This document shows, one piece after another, positions 14,951 to 23,150 of a stretch of DNA of 38,972 bases. Position numbers and translations under genes: made by a program. Numbering within the stretch: the first letter of the stretch is position 1; each line of letters begins with the position of its first letter. Under the pieces are notes generated by a model. The model was not told where the DNA came from. It was given only the letters and a program-made list of their open reading frames with translations, and searched no databases. This DNA comes from Sphaerimonospora mesophila NBRC 14179 = JCM 3151 (lineage in GTDB: Bacteria > Actinomycetota > Actinomycetes > Streptosporangiales > Streptosporangiaceae): NCBI GenBank assembly GCA_001552515.1, contig BCRI01000069.1:1-38972 (forward strand), given 5' to 3'.

Positions 14951-15267
14951 TGCCGAAGCTGCATGTGAAGAAGGGTGACCTCGTCCAGGTCATCGCCGGC
15001 AAGGACAAGGGCGCCAAGGGTCGTGTGATCGCCGCCTACCCGCGCGAGGAGCGCGTGGTGGTCGAGGGCGTCAACATGATCAAGAAGCACTCCAAGGTGA
15101 CCCACCAGGGCCCGCGCGGCGCTCAGGAGGGCGGCGTGCGGACCATGGAGGCCCCCATCCACGTGAGCAACGTGAAGAAGCTCAAGGACGAGGACAAGGC
15201 CGACAAGCCCGAGAAGAAGGCCGCCGCGAAGAGCGACGCCGCCGACGAGACGGGTGAGGACAACTGA
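14950..15267 (+). CDS. rplX: 50S ribosomal protein L24
   Basis: L24 initiates 50S assembly. The 105-residue product contains the KOW motif [36 protein letters not shown] at 7-42. After about residue 78 it carries a Lys/Asp/Ala-rich tail ([18 protein letters not shown] and on), an actinobacterial type of extension. ATG 14950 is used rather than the GTG immediately before it. Both ends overlap their neighbours by one base. Confidence 0.97.
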   Translation: MPKLHVKKGDLVQVIAGKDKGAKGRVIAAYPREERVVVEGVNMIKKHSKVTHQGPRGAQEGGVRTMEAPIHVSNVKKLKDEDKADKPEKKAAAKSDAADETGEDN

Positions 15268-15836
15268 TGACCGCCACGACTGAAGAACGCGTCGTTCCGC
15301 GCCTCAAGCAGCGCTACCGCGAGGAGATCATCGCGAAGCTGCGTGAGGAGTTCGGCATCGAGAACATCATGCAGGTGCCCACGATCACCAAGATCAAGGT
15401 GAACATGGGCGTCGGCGAGGCCGCTCGCGACTCGAAGCTGATCGAGGGCGCCGTACGCGACCTCACCGCGATCACGGGCCAGAAGCCCGCCGTGGCCCGC
15501 GCCCGCAAGTCCATCGCCCAGTTCAAGCTGCGCGAGGGCATGCCGATCGGCGCGCACGTGACGCTGCGCGGCGACCGCATGTGGGAGTTCCTCGACCGGC
15601 TGCTCTCGCTCGCGCTGCCCCGCATCCGGGACTTCCGCGGCCTGTCGCCGAAGCAGTTCGACGGCAACGGCAACTACACCTTCGGGCTCACCGAGCAGGT
15701 CATGTTCCACGAGGTCGACCAGGACAAGGTCGACCGGCAGCGGGGCATGGACATCACGGTCGTGACCACCGCGAAGAACGACGAGCAGGGCCGGGCGCTG
15801 CTGAGGCACCTCGGCTTCCCGTTCAAGGAAGCGTAA
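15267..15836 (+). CDS. rplE: 50S ribosomal protein L5
   Basis: L5 binds 5S rRNA in the central protuberance. The 189-residue length is normal. Conserved segments seen are [56 protein letters not shown] and [25 protein letters not shown]. It shares one base with rplX and is separated by 13 bases, containing GGGAGACC, from the S14 gene. Confidence 0.98.
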   Translation: MTATTEERVVPRLKQRYREEIIAKLREEFGIENIMQVPTITKIKVNMGVGEAARDSKLIEGAVRDLTAITGQKPAVARARKSIAQFKLREGMPIGAHVTLRGDRMWEFLDRLLSLALPRIRDFRGLSPKQFDGNGNYTFGLTEQVMFHEVDQDKVDRQRGMDITVVTTAKNDEQGRALLRHLGFPFKEA

Positions 15837-15849
15837 GGGAGACCTGATC

Positions 15850-16035
15850 ATGGCGAAGACGTCGCTGAAGGTCAAGGCAGCGCGCAAGCAGAAGTTCCAG
15901 GTCCGGGCGTACACTCGTTGCTCCCGCTGTGGCCGGCCGCGCGCTGTCTACCGTAAGTTCGGGCTGTGCCGCGTGTGCTTCCGTGAGATGGCGCACCGCG
16001 GTGAGCTGCCCGGCATCACCAAGGCGAGCTGGTGA
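15850..16035 (+). CDS. rpsZ: 30S ribosomal protein S14, zinc-binding (type Z)
   Basis: Short 61-residue S14 with the zinc ribbon C24-x2-C27 and C40-x2-C43 intact. This is the zinc-dependent C+ form; a zinc-free longer paralogue (rpsN) is often found elsewhere in actinobacterial genomes under Zur control but is not in this window. The C-terminus LPGITKASW is diagnostic. After it comes the most structured spacer of the whole cluster (279 bases) before rpsH. Confidence 0.98.
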   Translation: MAKTSLKVKAARKQKFQVRAYTRCSRCGRPRAVYRKFGLCRVCFREMAHRGELPGITKASW

Positions 16036-16040
16036 CATCT

Positions 16041-16068
16041 CGCTGACATCCCGCCAGGGATGTCAGCG
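16041..16068 (+). terminator. 12-bp hairpin after rpsZ
   Basis: CGCTGACATCCC (16041-16052) and GGGATGTCAGCG (16057-16068) pair perfectly around the loop GCCA. It starts six bases after the S14 stop codon. As no T tract follows and the downstream genes belong to the same operon, it may be a partial terminator or an mRNA 3'-end stabiliser. Confidence 0.55.
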
Positions 16069-16190
16069 GTCCTTCTGAAGGAACCGTGAGGGGCTTTCGG
16101 AGGGAGGCGGGGGTCGCTCCGCCGGATGTCAGTTGTCCTCCCGAGGGCCCTGAGGGGCTTGCGGGAGGAGGCGGGGGGCCAGCCCCCCGC
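16058..16190 (+). repeat. Tandem imperfect duplication of a 66-base hairpin unit
   Basis: Unit 1 (16058-16123) and unit 2 (16124-16190) both begin GGATGTCAG, continue with a small stem, then TGAGGGGCTT, then AGGCGGGGG and a terminal stem. The first inner stem is TCCTT/AAGGA (16070-16082) in unit 1 and TCCTC/GAGGG (16136-16147) in unit 2. The terminal stem is GGCGGGG/CTCCGCC (16106-16123, with one G-U pair) in unit 1 and GCGGGGGG/CCCCCCGC (16171-16190, loop CCAG) in unit 2. The sequences differ but pairing is kept, which suggests selection for RNA structure after duplication. Confidence 0.6.
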
Positions 16191-16208
16191 GGGAAGTCAT
16201 AACCAACC

Positions 16209-16274
16209 GGGCGCTGTCATCAGCGCCCACGACCACACCGAAGGTCCGCGCGTGTCAGGGCCCGCCGAGGCGGG
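16209..16274 (+). promoter_or_regulatory. Two further hairpins upstream of rpsH
   Basis: GGGCGCTG (16209-16216) pairs perfectly with CAGCGCCC (16221-16228) around TCAT, and CCCGC (16261-16265) pairs with GCGGG (16270-16274) around CGAG. They complete a row of at least six stem-loops in the 279-base rpsZ-rpsH spacer. I see no convincing promoter hexamers here. The rpsH ribosome-binding site GAGGAGGG (16298-16305) follows. Confidence 0.45.
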
Positions 16275-16314
16275 AGGACCAGGGCGGAAACCGCGGTGAG
16301 GAGGGCCACCGGCC

Positions 16315-16713
16315 ATGACGATGACCGACCCGATCGCAGACATGCTGACGCGTCTGCGTAACGCGAACTCGGCCTATCACGACACCGTGAGCATGCCCTA
16401 CTCCAAGATCAAGGCGCACATCGCCGAGATCCTGCAGCAGGAGGGCTACATCCAGGCCTGGAACGTGGAGGACGCCAAAGTCGGCAAGAACCTTGTGGTT
16501 GAGCTCAAGTTCGGGCCCAGCCGCGAGCGCGCGATCGCGGGCCTGCGCCGGGTGTCGAAGCCCGGTCTGCGGGTCTATGCAAGGAAGGACAACCTGCCCC
16601 GGGTTCTGGGCGGGCTGGGCGTTGCGATCATTTCGACGTCCAGCGGCCTGATGACCGACAAGCAGGCCGGCAAGCGTGGAGTGGGCGGGGAAGTCCTCGC
16701 CTACGTCTGGTAA
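16315..16713 (+). CDS. rpsH: 30S ribosomal protein S8
   Basis: S8 binds the central domain of 16S rRNA and is the autogenous repressor of the spc operon in E. coli. The 132-residue product has [40 protein letters not shown] and the C-terminal [33 protein letters not shown], both canonical. Its own gene is preceded by an exceptionally structured spacer, which makes feedback by S8 or a neighbour imaginable, but no copy of the S8-binding helix was identified by eye. Confidence 0.97.
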   Translation: MTMTDPIADMLTRLRNANSAYHDTVSMPYSKIKAHIAEILQQEGYIQAWNVEDAKVGKNLVVELKFGPSRERAIAGLRRVSKPGLRVYARKDNLPRVLGGLGVAIISTSSGLMTDKQAGKRGVGGEVLAYVW

Positions 16714-16732
16714 CGAGGGGAGGAACCACAGC

Positions 16733-17275
16733 ATGTCGAGAATCGGACGGCTGCCCATCCCCGTACCGTCGGGTGTCGAGGTCACGATCAACGGCCGGGA
16801 TGTCCAGGTCAAGGGGCCCAAGGGCACGCTCGCTCACACCGTCGTCGAGCCGATCGAGGTCGCCAGGGCGGAGGACGGCACCATCGCCGTCACGCGCCCG
16901 AACGACGAGAACAAGGTGCGGGCGCTTCACGGGCTGTCCCGGACGCTCATCGCCAACATGGTCACGGGCGTGACGCAGGGATACACGAAAACGCTGGAGA
17001 TCGTCGGCGTGGGTTACCGCGTCCAGGCCAAGGGCCCGACCCAGCTCGAGTTCGCGCTGGGCTTCAGCCACCCGGTGGTCGTGAACGCCCCCGAGGGCGT
17101 CACCTTCCGCGTCGAGAAGCCGACGCTGTTCCACGTGGACGGCATCGACAAGCAGAAGGTCGGCGAGGTCGCCGCGAACATCAGGAAGCTGCGCAAGCCC
17201 GACCCGTACAAGGGCAAGGGCGTGCGCTACCAGGGCGAAGTTATCCGCCGCAAGGTCGGAAAGGCTGGTAAGTAG
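16733..17275 (+). CDS. rplF: 50S ribosomal protein L6
   Basis: L6 lies near the sarcin-ricin loop and factor-binding site. The 180-residue product begins [21 protein letters not shown]; an in-frame start at 16676 inside rpsH is rejected. The two tandem L6 folds end in the conserved [27 protein letters not shown]. The ribosome-binding site GGGGAGGA (16717-16724) is strong. rplR follows after two bases. Confidence 0.98.
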   Translation: MSRIGRLPIPVPSGVEVTINGRDVQVKGPKGTLAHTVVEPIEVARAEDGTIAVTRPNDENKVRALHGLSRTLIANMVTGVTQGYTKTLEIVGVGYRVQAKGPTQLEFALGFSHPVVVNAPEGVTFRVEKPTLFHVDGIDKQKVGEVAANIRKLRKPDPYKGKGVRYQGEVIRRKVGKAGK

Positions 17276-17277
17276 GC

Positions 17278-17661
17278 ATGGCTGGGAAGACTGCGTTCGG
17301 CAAGCACACGGCCGCCCGCGTCGTCTCGCGGGCCCGCCGCCACCGCCGCGTCCGCAAGAAGGTCGTCGGCACAGAGCAGCGCCCGCGCCTCGTCGTCAAC
17401 CGGTCGTCGCGGCACCTGTTCGTGCAGATCGTCGACGACACCAAGGGCCACACGCTGGTGAGCGCGTCCACCATGGACGCCTCGCTGCGCGGCGCTGAGG
17501 GCGACAAGACCGACAAGGCGAAGAAGGTCGGCGAGCTTCTCGCTCAGCGGGCCAAGACCGCCGGGATCACCGCCGTCGTTTTCGACCGTGGTGGCAACCG
17601 CTACGCGGGGCGCATCGCCGCCCTCGCGGACAGCGCCCGTGAAGGCGGGCTGGAGTTCTGA
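17278..17661 (+). CDS. rplR: 50S ribosomal protein L18
   Basis: 5S rRNA-binding protein of the central protuberance. The 127-residue product has the basic N-terminal arm ([37 protein letters not shown]) and the conserved C-terminus [27 protein letters not shown] 43-base spacer to rpsE contains a minimal 14-codon reading frame that overlaps both neighbours by one base. Confidence 0.97.
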   Translation: MAGKTAFGKHTAARVVSRARRHRRVRKKVVGTEQRPRLVVNRSSRHLFVQIVDDTKGHTLVSASTMDASLRGAEGDKTDKAKKVGELLAQRAKTAGITAVVFDRGGNRYAGRIAALADSAREGGLEF

Positions 17662-17705
17662 TGATCCCGGCCCGTGACATGAGCAACGAGAAGAGGAACC
17701 ACTGA
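17661..17705 (+). CDS. Possible 14-codon coupling mini-ORF
   Basis: An ATG at 17661 shares its first base with the last base of the rplR TGA, reads 14 codons ([14 protein letters not shown]) and ends in a TGA whose last base is the first base of the rpsE ATG (17705). A ribosome leaving rplR could therefore pass by two successive TGATG overlaps into rpsE. The product resembles nothing I know. The coincidence may be chance, since AAGAGGAA within it also serves as the rpsE ribosome-binding site. Confidence 0.25.
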   Translation: MIPARDMSNEKRNH

Positions 17706-18337
17706 TGGCTGCAGCTCCGCGTCGCGGCGCAGGCGGCGGTGGCGAGCGGCGGGACCGTCGTGACGATCGCCGCGGCGGCGCCGCCGACAAGGGCGTCTCG
17801 TACATCGAGCGCGTCGTAAAGATCAACCGAGTGGCCAAGGTCGTCAAGGGCGGTCGGCGCTTCAGCTTCACCGCGCTGGTCGTCGTCGGCGACGGCAACG
17901 GCATGGTCGGGGTCGGGTACGGCAAGGCCAAGGAGGTGCCCGCGGCGATCGCCAAGGGCGTCGAGGAGGCCAAGAAGCACTTCTTCAAGGTGCCCCGCAT
18001 CCAGGGCACGATCCCGCACACCGTGCAGGGCGAGGAGGCCGCCGGCGTCGTCCTGCTGCGTCCGGCCTCTCCCGGTACCGGTGTGATCGCGGGTGGTCCG
18101 GTGCGCGCGGTCCTGGAGGCCGCCGGGATCCACGACGTGCTGTCGAAGTCGCTCGGCTCCCAGAACCCGATCAACATCGTCCACGCCACCGTGCGGGCTC
18201 TGAAGGACCTCAGCAGGCCCGAGGAGATCGCCGCCCGTCGTGGGCTGCCGATCGAGGACGTCGCCCCCAAGGCGATGCTCAAGGCGCGTGCGGAGGGTCT
18301 CGCCGAGGCCGCCGCCGCGGCGAAGGCGGTGAGCTGA
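17705..18337 (+). CDS. rpsE: 30S ribosomal protein S5
   Basis: S5 supports decoding fidelity at the mRNA entry. The 210-residue product has an Arg/Gly-rich N-terminal extension of about 30 residues, as usual in actinobacteria, then [50 protein letters not shown], the double-stranded RNA-binding-like N domain including the spectinomycin-site loop, which appears wild type. The C-terminal domain [29 protein letters not shown] is complete, with an Ala-rich tail. rpmD starts two bases after the stop. Confidence 0.98.
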   Translation: MAAAPRRGAGGGGERRDRRDDRRGGAADKGVSYIERVVKINRVAKVVKGGRRFSFTALVVVGDGNGMVGVGYGKAKEVPAAIAKGVEEAKKHFFKVPRIQGTIPHTVQGEEAAGVVLLRPASPGTGVIAGGPVRAVLEAAGIHDVLSKSLGSQNPINIVHATVRALKDLSRPEEIAARRGLPIEDVAPKAMLKARAEGLAEAAAAAKAVS

Positions 18338-18339
18338 CG

Positions 18340-18522
18340 ATGGCCCGACTGAAGATCACCCAGCTCCGGTCGAAGATCGGTGGCAAGCAGAACCAGCGTG
18401 ACTCGCTGCGCTCGCTGGGCCTGAAGCGGATCGGCGACGTCGTCGTCAAGGAGGACCGCCCGGAGATCCGGGGCATGGTCGCCACGGTGGCGCACCTCGT
18501 CCACGTCGAAGAGGTCGATTAG
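18340..18522 (+). CDS. rpmD: 50S ribosomal protein L30
   Basis: Small 60-residue 50S protein, with the pattern [57 protein letters not shown] that covers the whole fold. It is two bases from both rpsE and rplO, consistent with coupled translation. The gene is absent from some bacterial groups, so its retention here is a mild taxonomic hint toward typical actinobacteria. Confidence 0.97.
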   Translation: MARLKITQLRSKIGGKQNQRDSLRSLGLKRIGDVVVKEDRPEIRGMVATVAHLVHVEEVD

Positions 18523-18524
18523 CC

Positions 18525-18980
18525 ATGACTGAAAACACTCCGCTTAAGATTCATGACCTCCGTCCCGCCCCCGGGGCCAACAAGGCCAAGGTCCGCAAGG
18601 GCCGTGGCGAGGCTTCCAAGGGCAAGACGGCCGGTCGCGGCACCAAGGGCACCAAGGCCCGTAAGAACGTCGCCCTCGGCTTCGAGGGTGGCCAGATTCC
18701 CCTCCAGCGGCGGCTGCCGAAGCTGAAGGGCTTTTCCAACGCCCTGTTCAAGACGACCTATCAGGTCGTCAACCTGGACAGACTCGGTGAGCTGTTCCCG
18801 GCAGGCGGGACCGTGACCCTGGACGACCTGGTCGCCAAGGGTGCGGTGCGCAAGAACCAGCCCGTCAAGGTGCTGGGAACCGGTGAGATCTCCGTGGCGT
18901 TGAACGTGCAGGCGCACGCATTCTCGGCCACGGCCAAGGAGAAGATCACCGCTGCCGGTGGTTCGACTTCTGAGCTCTAG
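18525..18980 (+). CDS. rplO: 50S ribosomal protein L15
   Basis: L15 is a late assembly protein of the 50S subunit. The 151-residue product has the Gly/Lys/Arg-rich N-terminal half ([27 protein letters not shown]) and the C-terminal Rossmann-like half ending in [12 protein letters not shown]. It is the last ribosomal gene of the spc operon here; a terminator-like hairpin and a new promoter candidate separate it from secY. Confidence 0.97.
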   Translation: MTENTPLKIHDLRPAPGANKAKVRKGRGEASKGKTAGRGTKGTKARKNVALGFEGGQIPLQRRLPKLKGFSNALFKTTYQVVNLDRLGELFPAGGTVTLDDLVAKGAVRKNQPVKVLGTGEISVALNVQAHAFSATAKEKITAAGGSTSEL

Positions 18981-19008
18981 AACCGAGGTCTGGTCAGGAT
19001 GTGCACGA

Positions 19009-19039
19009 GGCGCGGAGGTTCGTTATGAGCCTCCGCGCC
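19009..19039 (+). terminator. Terminator between rplO and secY
   Basis: GGCGCGGAGG (19009-19018) pairs perfectly with CCTCCGCGCC (19030-19039), and three inner pairs reduce the loop to GTTAT. The 13-bp stem lies 28 bases after the rplO stop. No T tract follows. Confidence 0.7.
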
Positions 19040-19070
19040 CGTAGTGCGTTAGAGTTCGCAGGGCAGTCAG

Positions 19071-19109
19071 TTGACTCACCGTTCGACCCAGCTTGTTGGC
19101 AAGTAGAAA
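19071..19109 (+). promoter_or_regulatory. Candidate secY promoter region
   Basis: The gap between the terminator and secY contains TTGACT (19071-19076) and TAGAAA (19104-19109). These two are 27 bases apart, too far to be one promoter. TAGAAA may instead use TTCGAC (19082-19087, spacer 16). A promoter is expected because secY follows a terminator; the exact elements are uncertain. Confidence 0.3.
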
Positions 19110-19173
19110 TGTCGATGGTCGCCCCCCAGCCCATCGCCGACCATTACCGCGTCACTGGCGCGCAGGAGGGACC

Positions 19174-20481
19174 GTGCTAACCGCGATTACCCGGGCATTC
19201 CGGACGCCGGACCTGCGCAAGAAGCTGCTCTTCACCTTGGGCATCATCGTGCTGTTCCGGCTGGGCTCGGTGCTTCCCACGCCCGGCGTCAACTCTGAGA
19301 ATGTCGCCAAGGCGCTAGAGCAGGCGCAGGCCGGAGAGTCAAGCAACATCTACGGGATGGTGCAGCTCTTCAGCGGCGGCGCTCTGCTGAGACTTTCAGT
19401 CTTCGCCCTGGGCATCATGCCGTACATCACCGCAAGCATCATCCTGCAGTTGCTCGTGGTCGTGATCCCCCGTCTCGAGGCCCTCAAGAAGGAGGGTCAG
19501 GCGGGCCAGGCGAAGATCACACAGTACACGCGATATCTGACCATCGGGCTCGCCGTGCTCCAGTCGACTGCTTTCGTCGCTCTGGCGCGCTCGGGGCAAC
19601 TCTTCCCGAACAGCAACCTGCCGGTCCTGCTGAGCAATGACATCTTCCCGCTCGTGACCATGGTGGTCGTGATGACCGCCGGCACCGCCGTGATCATGTG
19701 GCTCGGTGAGCTGATCACCGACCGCGGCGTCGGCAACGGCATGTCGGTCCTGATCTTCACGCAGGTCATCGCGGTCTTCCCGGCCGAGCTGATCAACATC
19801 TACCGGGTCAGCGCGTTCAAGTTCGCCGTGGTGATGATCACCGGTATCGCCATGATCGCTTTCGTGGTCTTCATCGAGCAGGCCCAGCGCCGCGTCCCGG
19901 TGCAGTACGCCAAGCGCATGGTGGGCCGCCGGATGTACGGCGGGACCTCCACCTACATCCCGCTGAAGGTGAACCAGGCCGGCATCATCCCGGTCATCTT
20001 CGCGTCCTCGCTGCTGTACCTGCCGCAGCTGGCGGTCACCCTGTGGGGCAACACCGAGAAGCCCAACGTGGTCATCGAGTGGCTGGCACAGAACATGATC
20101 CAGGGGGACGACCCCGTCTACTCGGCCGCCTACTTCCTGCTGATCATCTTCTTCACCTACTTCTACGTGTCCATCACCTTCAACCCCACTGAAGTCGCGG
20201 ACAACATGAAGAAGTACGGTGGGTTCATCCCGGGCATCCGTCCGGGTCGGCCGACCGCCGAGTACCTGGGCTTTGTGCTCAACAGGCTCACGGCCACCGG
20301 CGCTCCGTATCTGGGCTTCATCTCGCTGATCCCGATCGTGGCGCTCGGCTCGGTCGGCGCGAGCGCGAACTTCCCGTTCGGAGGGACCAGTATTCTGATC
20401 ATGGTTGGTGTGGGCCTGGACACGGTCAAGCAGATCGAAAGTCAGCTTCAGCAGCGTAACTACGAGGGCTTCCTGAGATAG
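19174..20481 (+). CDS. secY: Preprotein translocase subunit SecY
   Basis: Channel-forming subunit of the SecYEG translocon in the cytoplasmic membrane. The 435-residue product starts at GTG 19174 with [30 protein letters not shown], leading into the first of ten expected membrane helices. An in-frame start at 19093 is rejected because it gives an atypical arm and lies in the leader; AGGAGGG (19164-19170) supports 19174. The cytoplasmic loop with [27 protein letters not shown] and the C-terminal [32 protein letters not shown] are canonical. The stop TAG shares its last base with the adk start. Confidence 0.98.
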   Translation: MLTAITRAFRTPDLRKKLLFTLGIIVLFRLGSVLPTPGVNSENVAKALEQAQAGESSNIYGMVQLFSGGALLRLSVFALGIMPYITASIILQLLVVVIPRLEALKKEGQAGQAKITQYTRYLTIGLAVLQSTAFVALARSGQLFPNSNLPVLLSNDIFPLVTMVVVMTAGTAVIMWLGELITDRGVGNGMSVLIFTQVIAVFPAELINIYRVSAFKFAVVMITGIAMIAFVVFIEQAQRRVPVQYAKRMVGRRMYGGTSTYIPLKVNQAGIIPVIFASSLLYLPQLAVTLWGNTEKPNVVIEWLAQNMIQGDDPVYSAAYFLLIIFFTYFYVSITFNPTEVADNMKKYGGFIPGIRPGRPTAEYLGFVLNRLTATGAPYLGFISLIPIVALGSVGASANFPFGGTSILIMVGVGLDTVKQIESQLQQRNYEGFLR

Positions 20482-21134
20482 TGCGCCTCGTTTTGGTCGG
20501 GCCCCCCGGAGCGGGCAAGGGGACGCAGGCCCAGTTCATCGCATCGCACCTGTCGATCCCGAAGATATCGACCGGTGACATTTTCCGCGCCAACGTGTCG
20601 GGGGGCACGCCCCTCGGCAAGCTTGCCAAGGAGTACATGGACCGCGGCGACCTGGTCCCCGACGAGGTCACGGTCGCCATGGTCCGCGACCGCCTGTCAG
20701 AGGACGACGCGCAGGAGGGCTTCCTGCTCGACGGCTTCCCGCGCAACGTGCCCCAGGCGGAAGTGCTCAAGAAGATGTTGGCCGAGTTCGGCACGGCACT
20801 CGACCTGGTGCTGGAGCTGGTCGTCGACGACGACGAGGTCGTCAGACGGCTGGCGGGCCGGCGCACCTGCCGCTCGTGCGGCAAGGTATGGCACGAGCTG
20901 TTCGATCCCCCCACGCAGCCGGGTGTCTGCGACGCCTGCGGCGGCGAGCTGTTCCAGCGCGACGACGATCGGGAGGAGACCATCAGGCACCGCCTGGAGG
21001 TCTATCAGGAGCAGACGGCTCCGCTGGTCGCCTTCTACGCCGACGAGGGCATCCTCGTGGGAGTGGACGCGACGGGTCCGGTCGAGGAGGTAACCCAGCG
21101 GGCCATGGCCGTCCTACGGCGGTTCGCCGACTGA
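20481..21134 (+). CDS. adk: Adenylate kinase with zinc-binding LID
   Basis: Interconverts ATP plus AMP and two ADP in the cytoplasm. The 217-residue product starts at GTG 20481 with [16 protein letters not shown]-loop at 7-15, and has DGFPRN at the AMP-binding region. The long LID carries four cysteines, C130, C133, C150 and C153, so it is a structural zinc-binding type as in Bacillus; many actinobacterial Adk proteins have the short LID without cysteines, so this is a useful family marker. The gene overlaps secY by one base, the common secY-adk pairing. A terminator follows. Confidence 0.97.
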   Translation: MRLVLVGPPGAGKGTQAQFIASHLSIPKISTGDIFRANVSGGTPLGKLAKEYMDRGDLVPDEVTVAMVRDRLSEDDAQEGFLLDGFPRNVPQAEVLKKMLAEFGTALDLVLELVVDDDEVVRRLAGRRTCRSCGKVWHELFDPPTQPGVCDACGGELFQRDDDREETIRHRLEVYQEQTAPLVAFYADEGILVGVDATGPVEEVTQRAMAVLRRFAD

Positions 21135-21151
21135 TTGCTTACCAAAGGCTC

Positions 21152-21182
21152 GAACGCCACTCCGAACCATGGAGTGGCGTTC
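21152..21182 (+). terminator. Terminator after adk
   Basis: GAACGCCACTCC (21152-21163) and GGAGTGGCGTTC (21171-21182) pair perfectly over 12 bp around the loop GAACCAT. It lies 17 bases after the adk stop and 36 bases before the map start, so map probably depends partly on read-through or on a weak promoter in the short remaining gap. Confidence 0.75.
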
Positions 21183-21218
21183 AGCTTGTATGGGACAATT
21201 CATGAAAGGGGGTGCGAA

Positions 21219-22034
21219 TTGTTCAAGAAGAGCCGGCACGGAATCCAGATCAAGACCGCGGAGCAGCTGGACAAGATGCGTGCCGCGGGCCTGGTGGTGG
21301 CCAGGACGCTGGAACTGCTCCGGTCGTCCGTGGAACCGGGACTCACCCCCCTCGATCTCGATGCCATCGCGGAGAAGGCCATCCGGGACGAGGGCGCCAT
21401 CCCGTCGTTCAAGGGCTACCAGGGCTTTCCCGCGACCATCTGCGCCTCGGTGAACGATGAGGTCGTCCACGGCATCCCGACCGATCGCCGCAAGCTGCGC
21501 GAGGGCGACATCATCTCCATCGACTGCGGCGCGATCCTCGACGGCTGGCACGGCGACTCGGCCATCACGGTCCCGGTCGGCGAGGTCGACCCGAAGCTGA
21601 CCGAGCTGATGCGGGTGACCGAGGAGGCCATGTGGCGGGGCATCTCGGCCCTGCGGGTGGGCGGTCATCTGTCGGACATCGGTTTCCGGGTCGAGAAGTA
21701 CGTTCGCTCCCAGGGCCGGTACGGGATCCCGCCCGAGTACGGCGGGCACGGCATCGGCACCGAGATGCACATGGACCCGTGGGTGGCCAACCAGGGCAAG
21801 CCCGGCCGGGGGCCGCGCTTCGAGGTGGGCATGTGCTTCGCCGTCGAGCCCATGGTCAACCTCGGGACCGAGCGGACGAAGGTCCTCGGCGACGACTGGA
21901 CGGTGGTCACACTCGACGGCAGGGCCTCGGCGCATTTCGAGCACAGCGTCGCGGTGACCGAGGACGGTCCGCTGGTGCTGACCGCTCTCGACGGAGGCGC
22001 CTCCCGGTTCGGCTCGGGCGCGGACGGCCTCTGA
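21219..22034 (+). CDS. map: Type I methionine aminopeptidase
   Basis: Removes the initiator methionine from nascent proteins at the ribosome. The 271-residue product begins at TTG 21219, reading FKKSRHGIQIKTAEQLDKMRAAGLVVA, with AAAGGGGG (21205-21212) as ribosome-binding site. An in-frame TTG at 21135 would translate through the terminator and is rejected. The five dinuclear metal ligands are visible: D102, D113, H177, E210 and E241 (motifs DCG, HGDSA, GGHGIG, VEPM, FEHSVAV), plus the substrate histidine in VVHGIP. No N-terminal zinc-finger or SH3-like extension is present, unlike some second actinobacterial MetAPs. Confidence 0.95.
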   Translation: MFKKSRHGIQIKTAEQLDKMRAAGLVVARTLELLRSSVEPGLTPLDLDAIAEKAIRDEGAIPSFKGYQGFPATICASVNDEVVHGIPTDRRKLREGDIISIDCGAILDGWHGDSAITVPVGEVDPKLTELMRVTEEAMWRGISALRVGGHLSDIGFRVEKYVRSQGRYGIPPEYGGHGIGTEMHMDPWVANQGKPGRGPRFEVGMCFAVEPMVNLGTERTKVLGDDWTVVTLDGRASAHFEHSVAVTEDGPLVLTALDGGASRFGSGADGL

Positions 22035-22121
22035 CCGTACGGCCGTTCCGGCGAACGGTGGGGGCCGTCCGCGCGGGATGGCGGGATAATGGTTTTATCG
22101 CTCGATCAACGGGAGTTGGGG

Positions 22122-22559
22122 ATGGCGGCGACGCCGGAGATGCGGGCCTCCGACGGCGACCGGGACCGGGTCGCCGCCGCGCTGCGTGAGCACATGGCCG
22201 AGGGCAGGCTCACCGTCGACGAGTTCAACGAGAGGCTGGAGCAGGTCTACGGGAGCCGGACGTACGGCGAGCTCGCCAGGCTGACGTCAGACCTGCCCGA
22301 GATCGACCTGCACACCCTTCCTGCCGCCTTGGACAGGACCGCGGGGAGGCCGCCGAGCCCTCGCGGCCGGACCGCCCTGAAGGCCGCCTGGGGCGCGTGG
22401 GCGACGGCCAGCGCCATCAACTGGGTGATCTGGCTGATCGTGTCCATCGGCTCCAGCGACATGATCTACCCGTGGCCCCTGTGGGTGATGGGCCCGTGGG
22501 GCGCCGTGCTGCTCATGAGCACGATTTTCGGCAGGGGCGACCAGGGTCGTCGCCGATAG
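22122..22559 (+). CDS. DUF1707-type small membrane protein
   Basis: Function unknown. The N-terminal part, MRASDGDRDRVAAALREHMAEGRLTVDEFNERLEQVYGSRTYGELARLTSDLP, is a clear DUF1707 (SHOCT-like) domain, a short helical module common in actinobacteria. After a basic linker, two hydrophobic stretches (AWGAWATASAINWVIWLIV and PLWVMGPWGAVLLMSTIF) look like a two-helix membrane anchor. ATG 22122 (145 residues) is preferred because GGGAG lies eight bases upstream and because GATAAT at 22084-22089 may be its -10 element; an in-frame ATG at 22089 would add 11 residues. Its place between map and infA suggests an accessory insertion into the cluster. Confidence 0.75.
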   Translation: MAATPEMRASDGDRDRVAAALREHMAEGRLTVDEFNERLEQVYGSRTYGELARLTSDLPEIDLHTLPAALDRTAGRPPSPRGRTALKAAWGAWATASAINWVIWLIVSIGSSDMIYPWPLWVMGPWGAVLLMSTIFGRGDQGRRR

Positions 22560-22769
22560 CCTGGCTCCTCCCCGTGAGGCCCGTTCGGCCTGACATCGTG
22601 TGTTCGTTTCGCATTCTGCGCCGGGTTGTCGTACACTCCTTTGTCGGTTCACTATGACCTTTTGCGCCAAGGCGGCCCGGCAGGCCGCTGCTCTCTGGAA
22701 GCGCCCGAAAGGTCGCGGCTGCTTAGTGTTCCGAAGCCTCAGACGACCAATCAGTGAAACGCGAGGGCC
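22560..22769 (+). promoter_or_regulatory. infA upstream region with promoter candidates
   Basis: A 210-base non-coding gap. AGGCC/GGCCT around CGTTC shortly after the DUF1707 stop could be a weak terminator. TTGTCG (22626-22631) with CACTAT (22650-22655, spacer 18) is one promoter candidate; TACACT (22632-22637) is another good -10 hexamer without a clear -35. A leader hairpin GCGGCC/GGCCGC (22672-22688, loop CGGCA) follows. The infA ribosome-binding site is GCGAGGG. Confidence 0.4.
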
Positions 22770-22991
22770 ATGGCCAAGAAAGACGGCGCCATCGAGATTG
22801 AGGGCACTGTGATCGAGTCGCTCCCGAACGCGATGTTCCGGGTGCAGCTCGACAATGGCCACAAGGTCCTTGCCCACATCAGCGGACGGATGCGGATGCA
22901 CTACATCCGGATCCTCCCCGACGACCGAGTTGTGGTCGAACTGAGTCCCTACGACCTGAGTCGTGGGCGGATCGTCTACCGGTACAAGTAG
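22770..22991 (+). CDS. infA: Translation initiation factor IF-1
   Basis: Blocks the A site during initiation. The 73-residue protein is a single S1-type OB fold and reads [73 protein letters not shown] in segments that match the family throughout its full length. It leads the infA-rpmJ-rpsM-rpsK-rpsD-rpoA-rplQ operon, preceded by probable promoter sequences. rpmJ follows after 39 bases. Confidence 0.98.
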   Translation: MAKKDGAIEIEGTVIESLPNAMFRVQLDNGHKVLAHISGRMRMHYIRILPDDRVVVELSPYDLSRGRIVYRYK

Positions 22992-23030
22992 GTCCCCTGC
23001 GGGCGGGCCCACGCGGAACGAATTAGGACT

Positions 23031-23144
23031 ATGAAGGTCAAGCCGAGCGTCAAGAAGATCTGCGACAAGTGCAAGGTGATCCGCCGGCACGGTCGCGTCA
23101 TGGTGATCTGCGACAACCTGCGCCACAAGCAGCGCCAGGGCTAG
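23031..23144 (+). CDS. rpmJ: 50S ribosomal protein L36, zinc-binding form
   Basis: The smallest ribosomal protein, 37 residues: [19 protein letters not shown] and on to RHKQRQG. The zinc ligands C11, C14, C27 and H32 are all present, so this is the C+ form. GGAACG with AATTAGGACT upstream provides a modest ribosome-binding site. A 214-base spacer full of hairpins separates it from rpsM. Confidence 0.96.
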   Translation: MKVKPSVKKICDKCKVIRRHGRVMVICDNLRHKQRQG

Positions 23145-23150
23145 TCGCGG

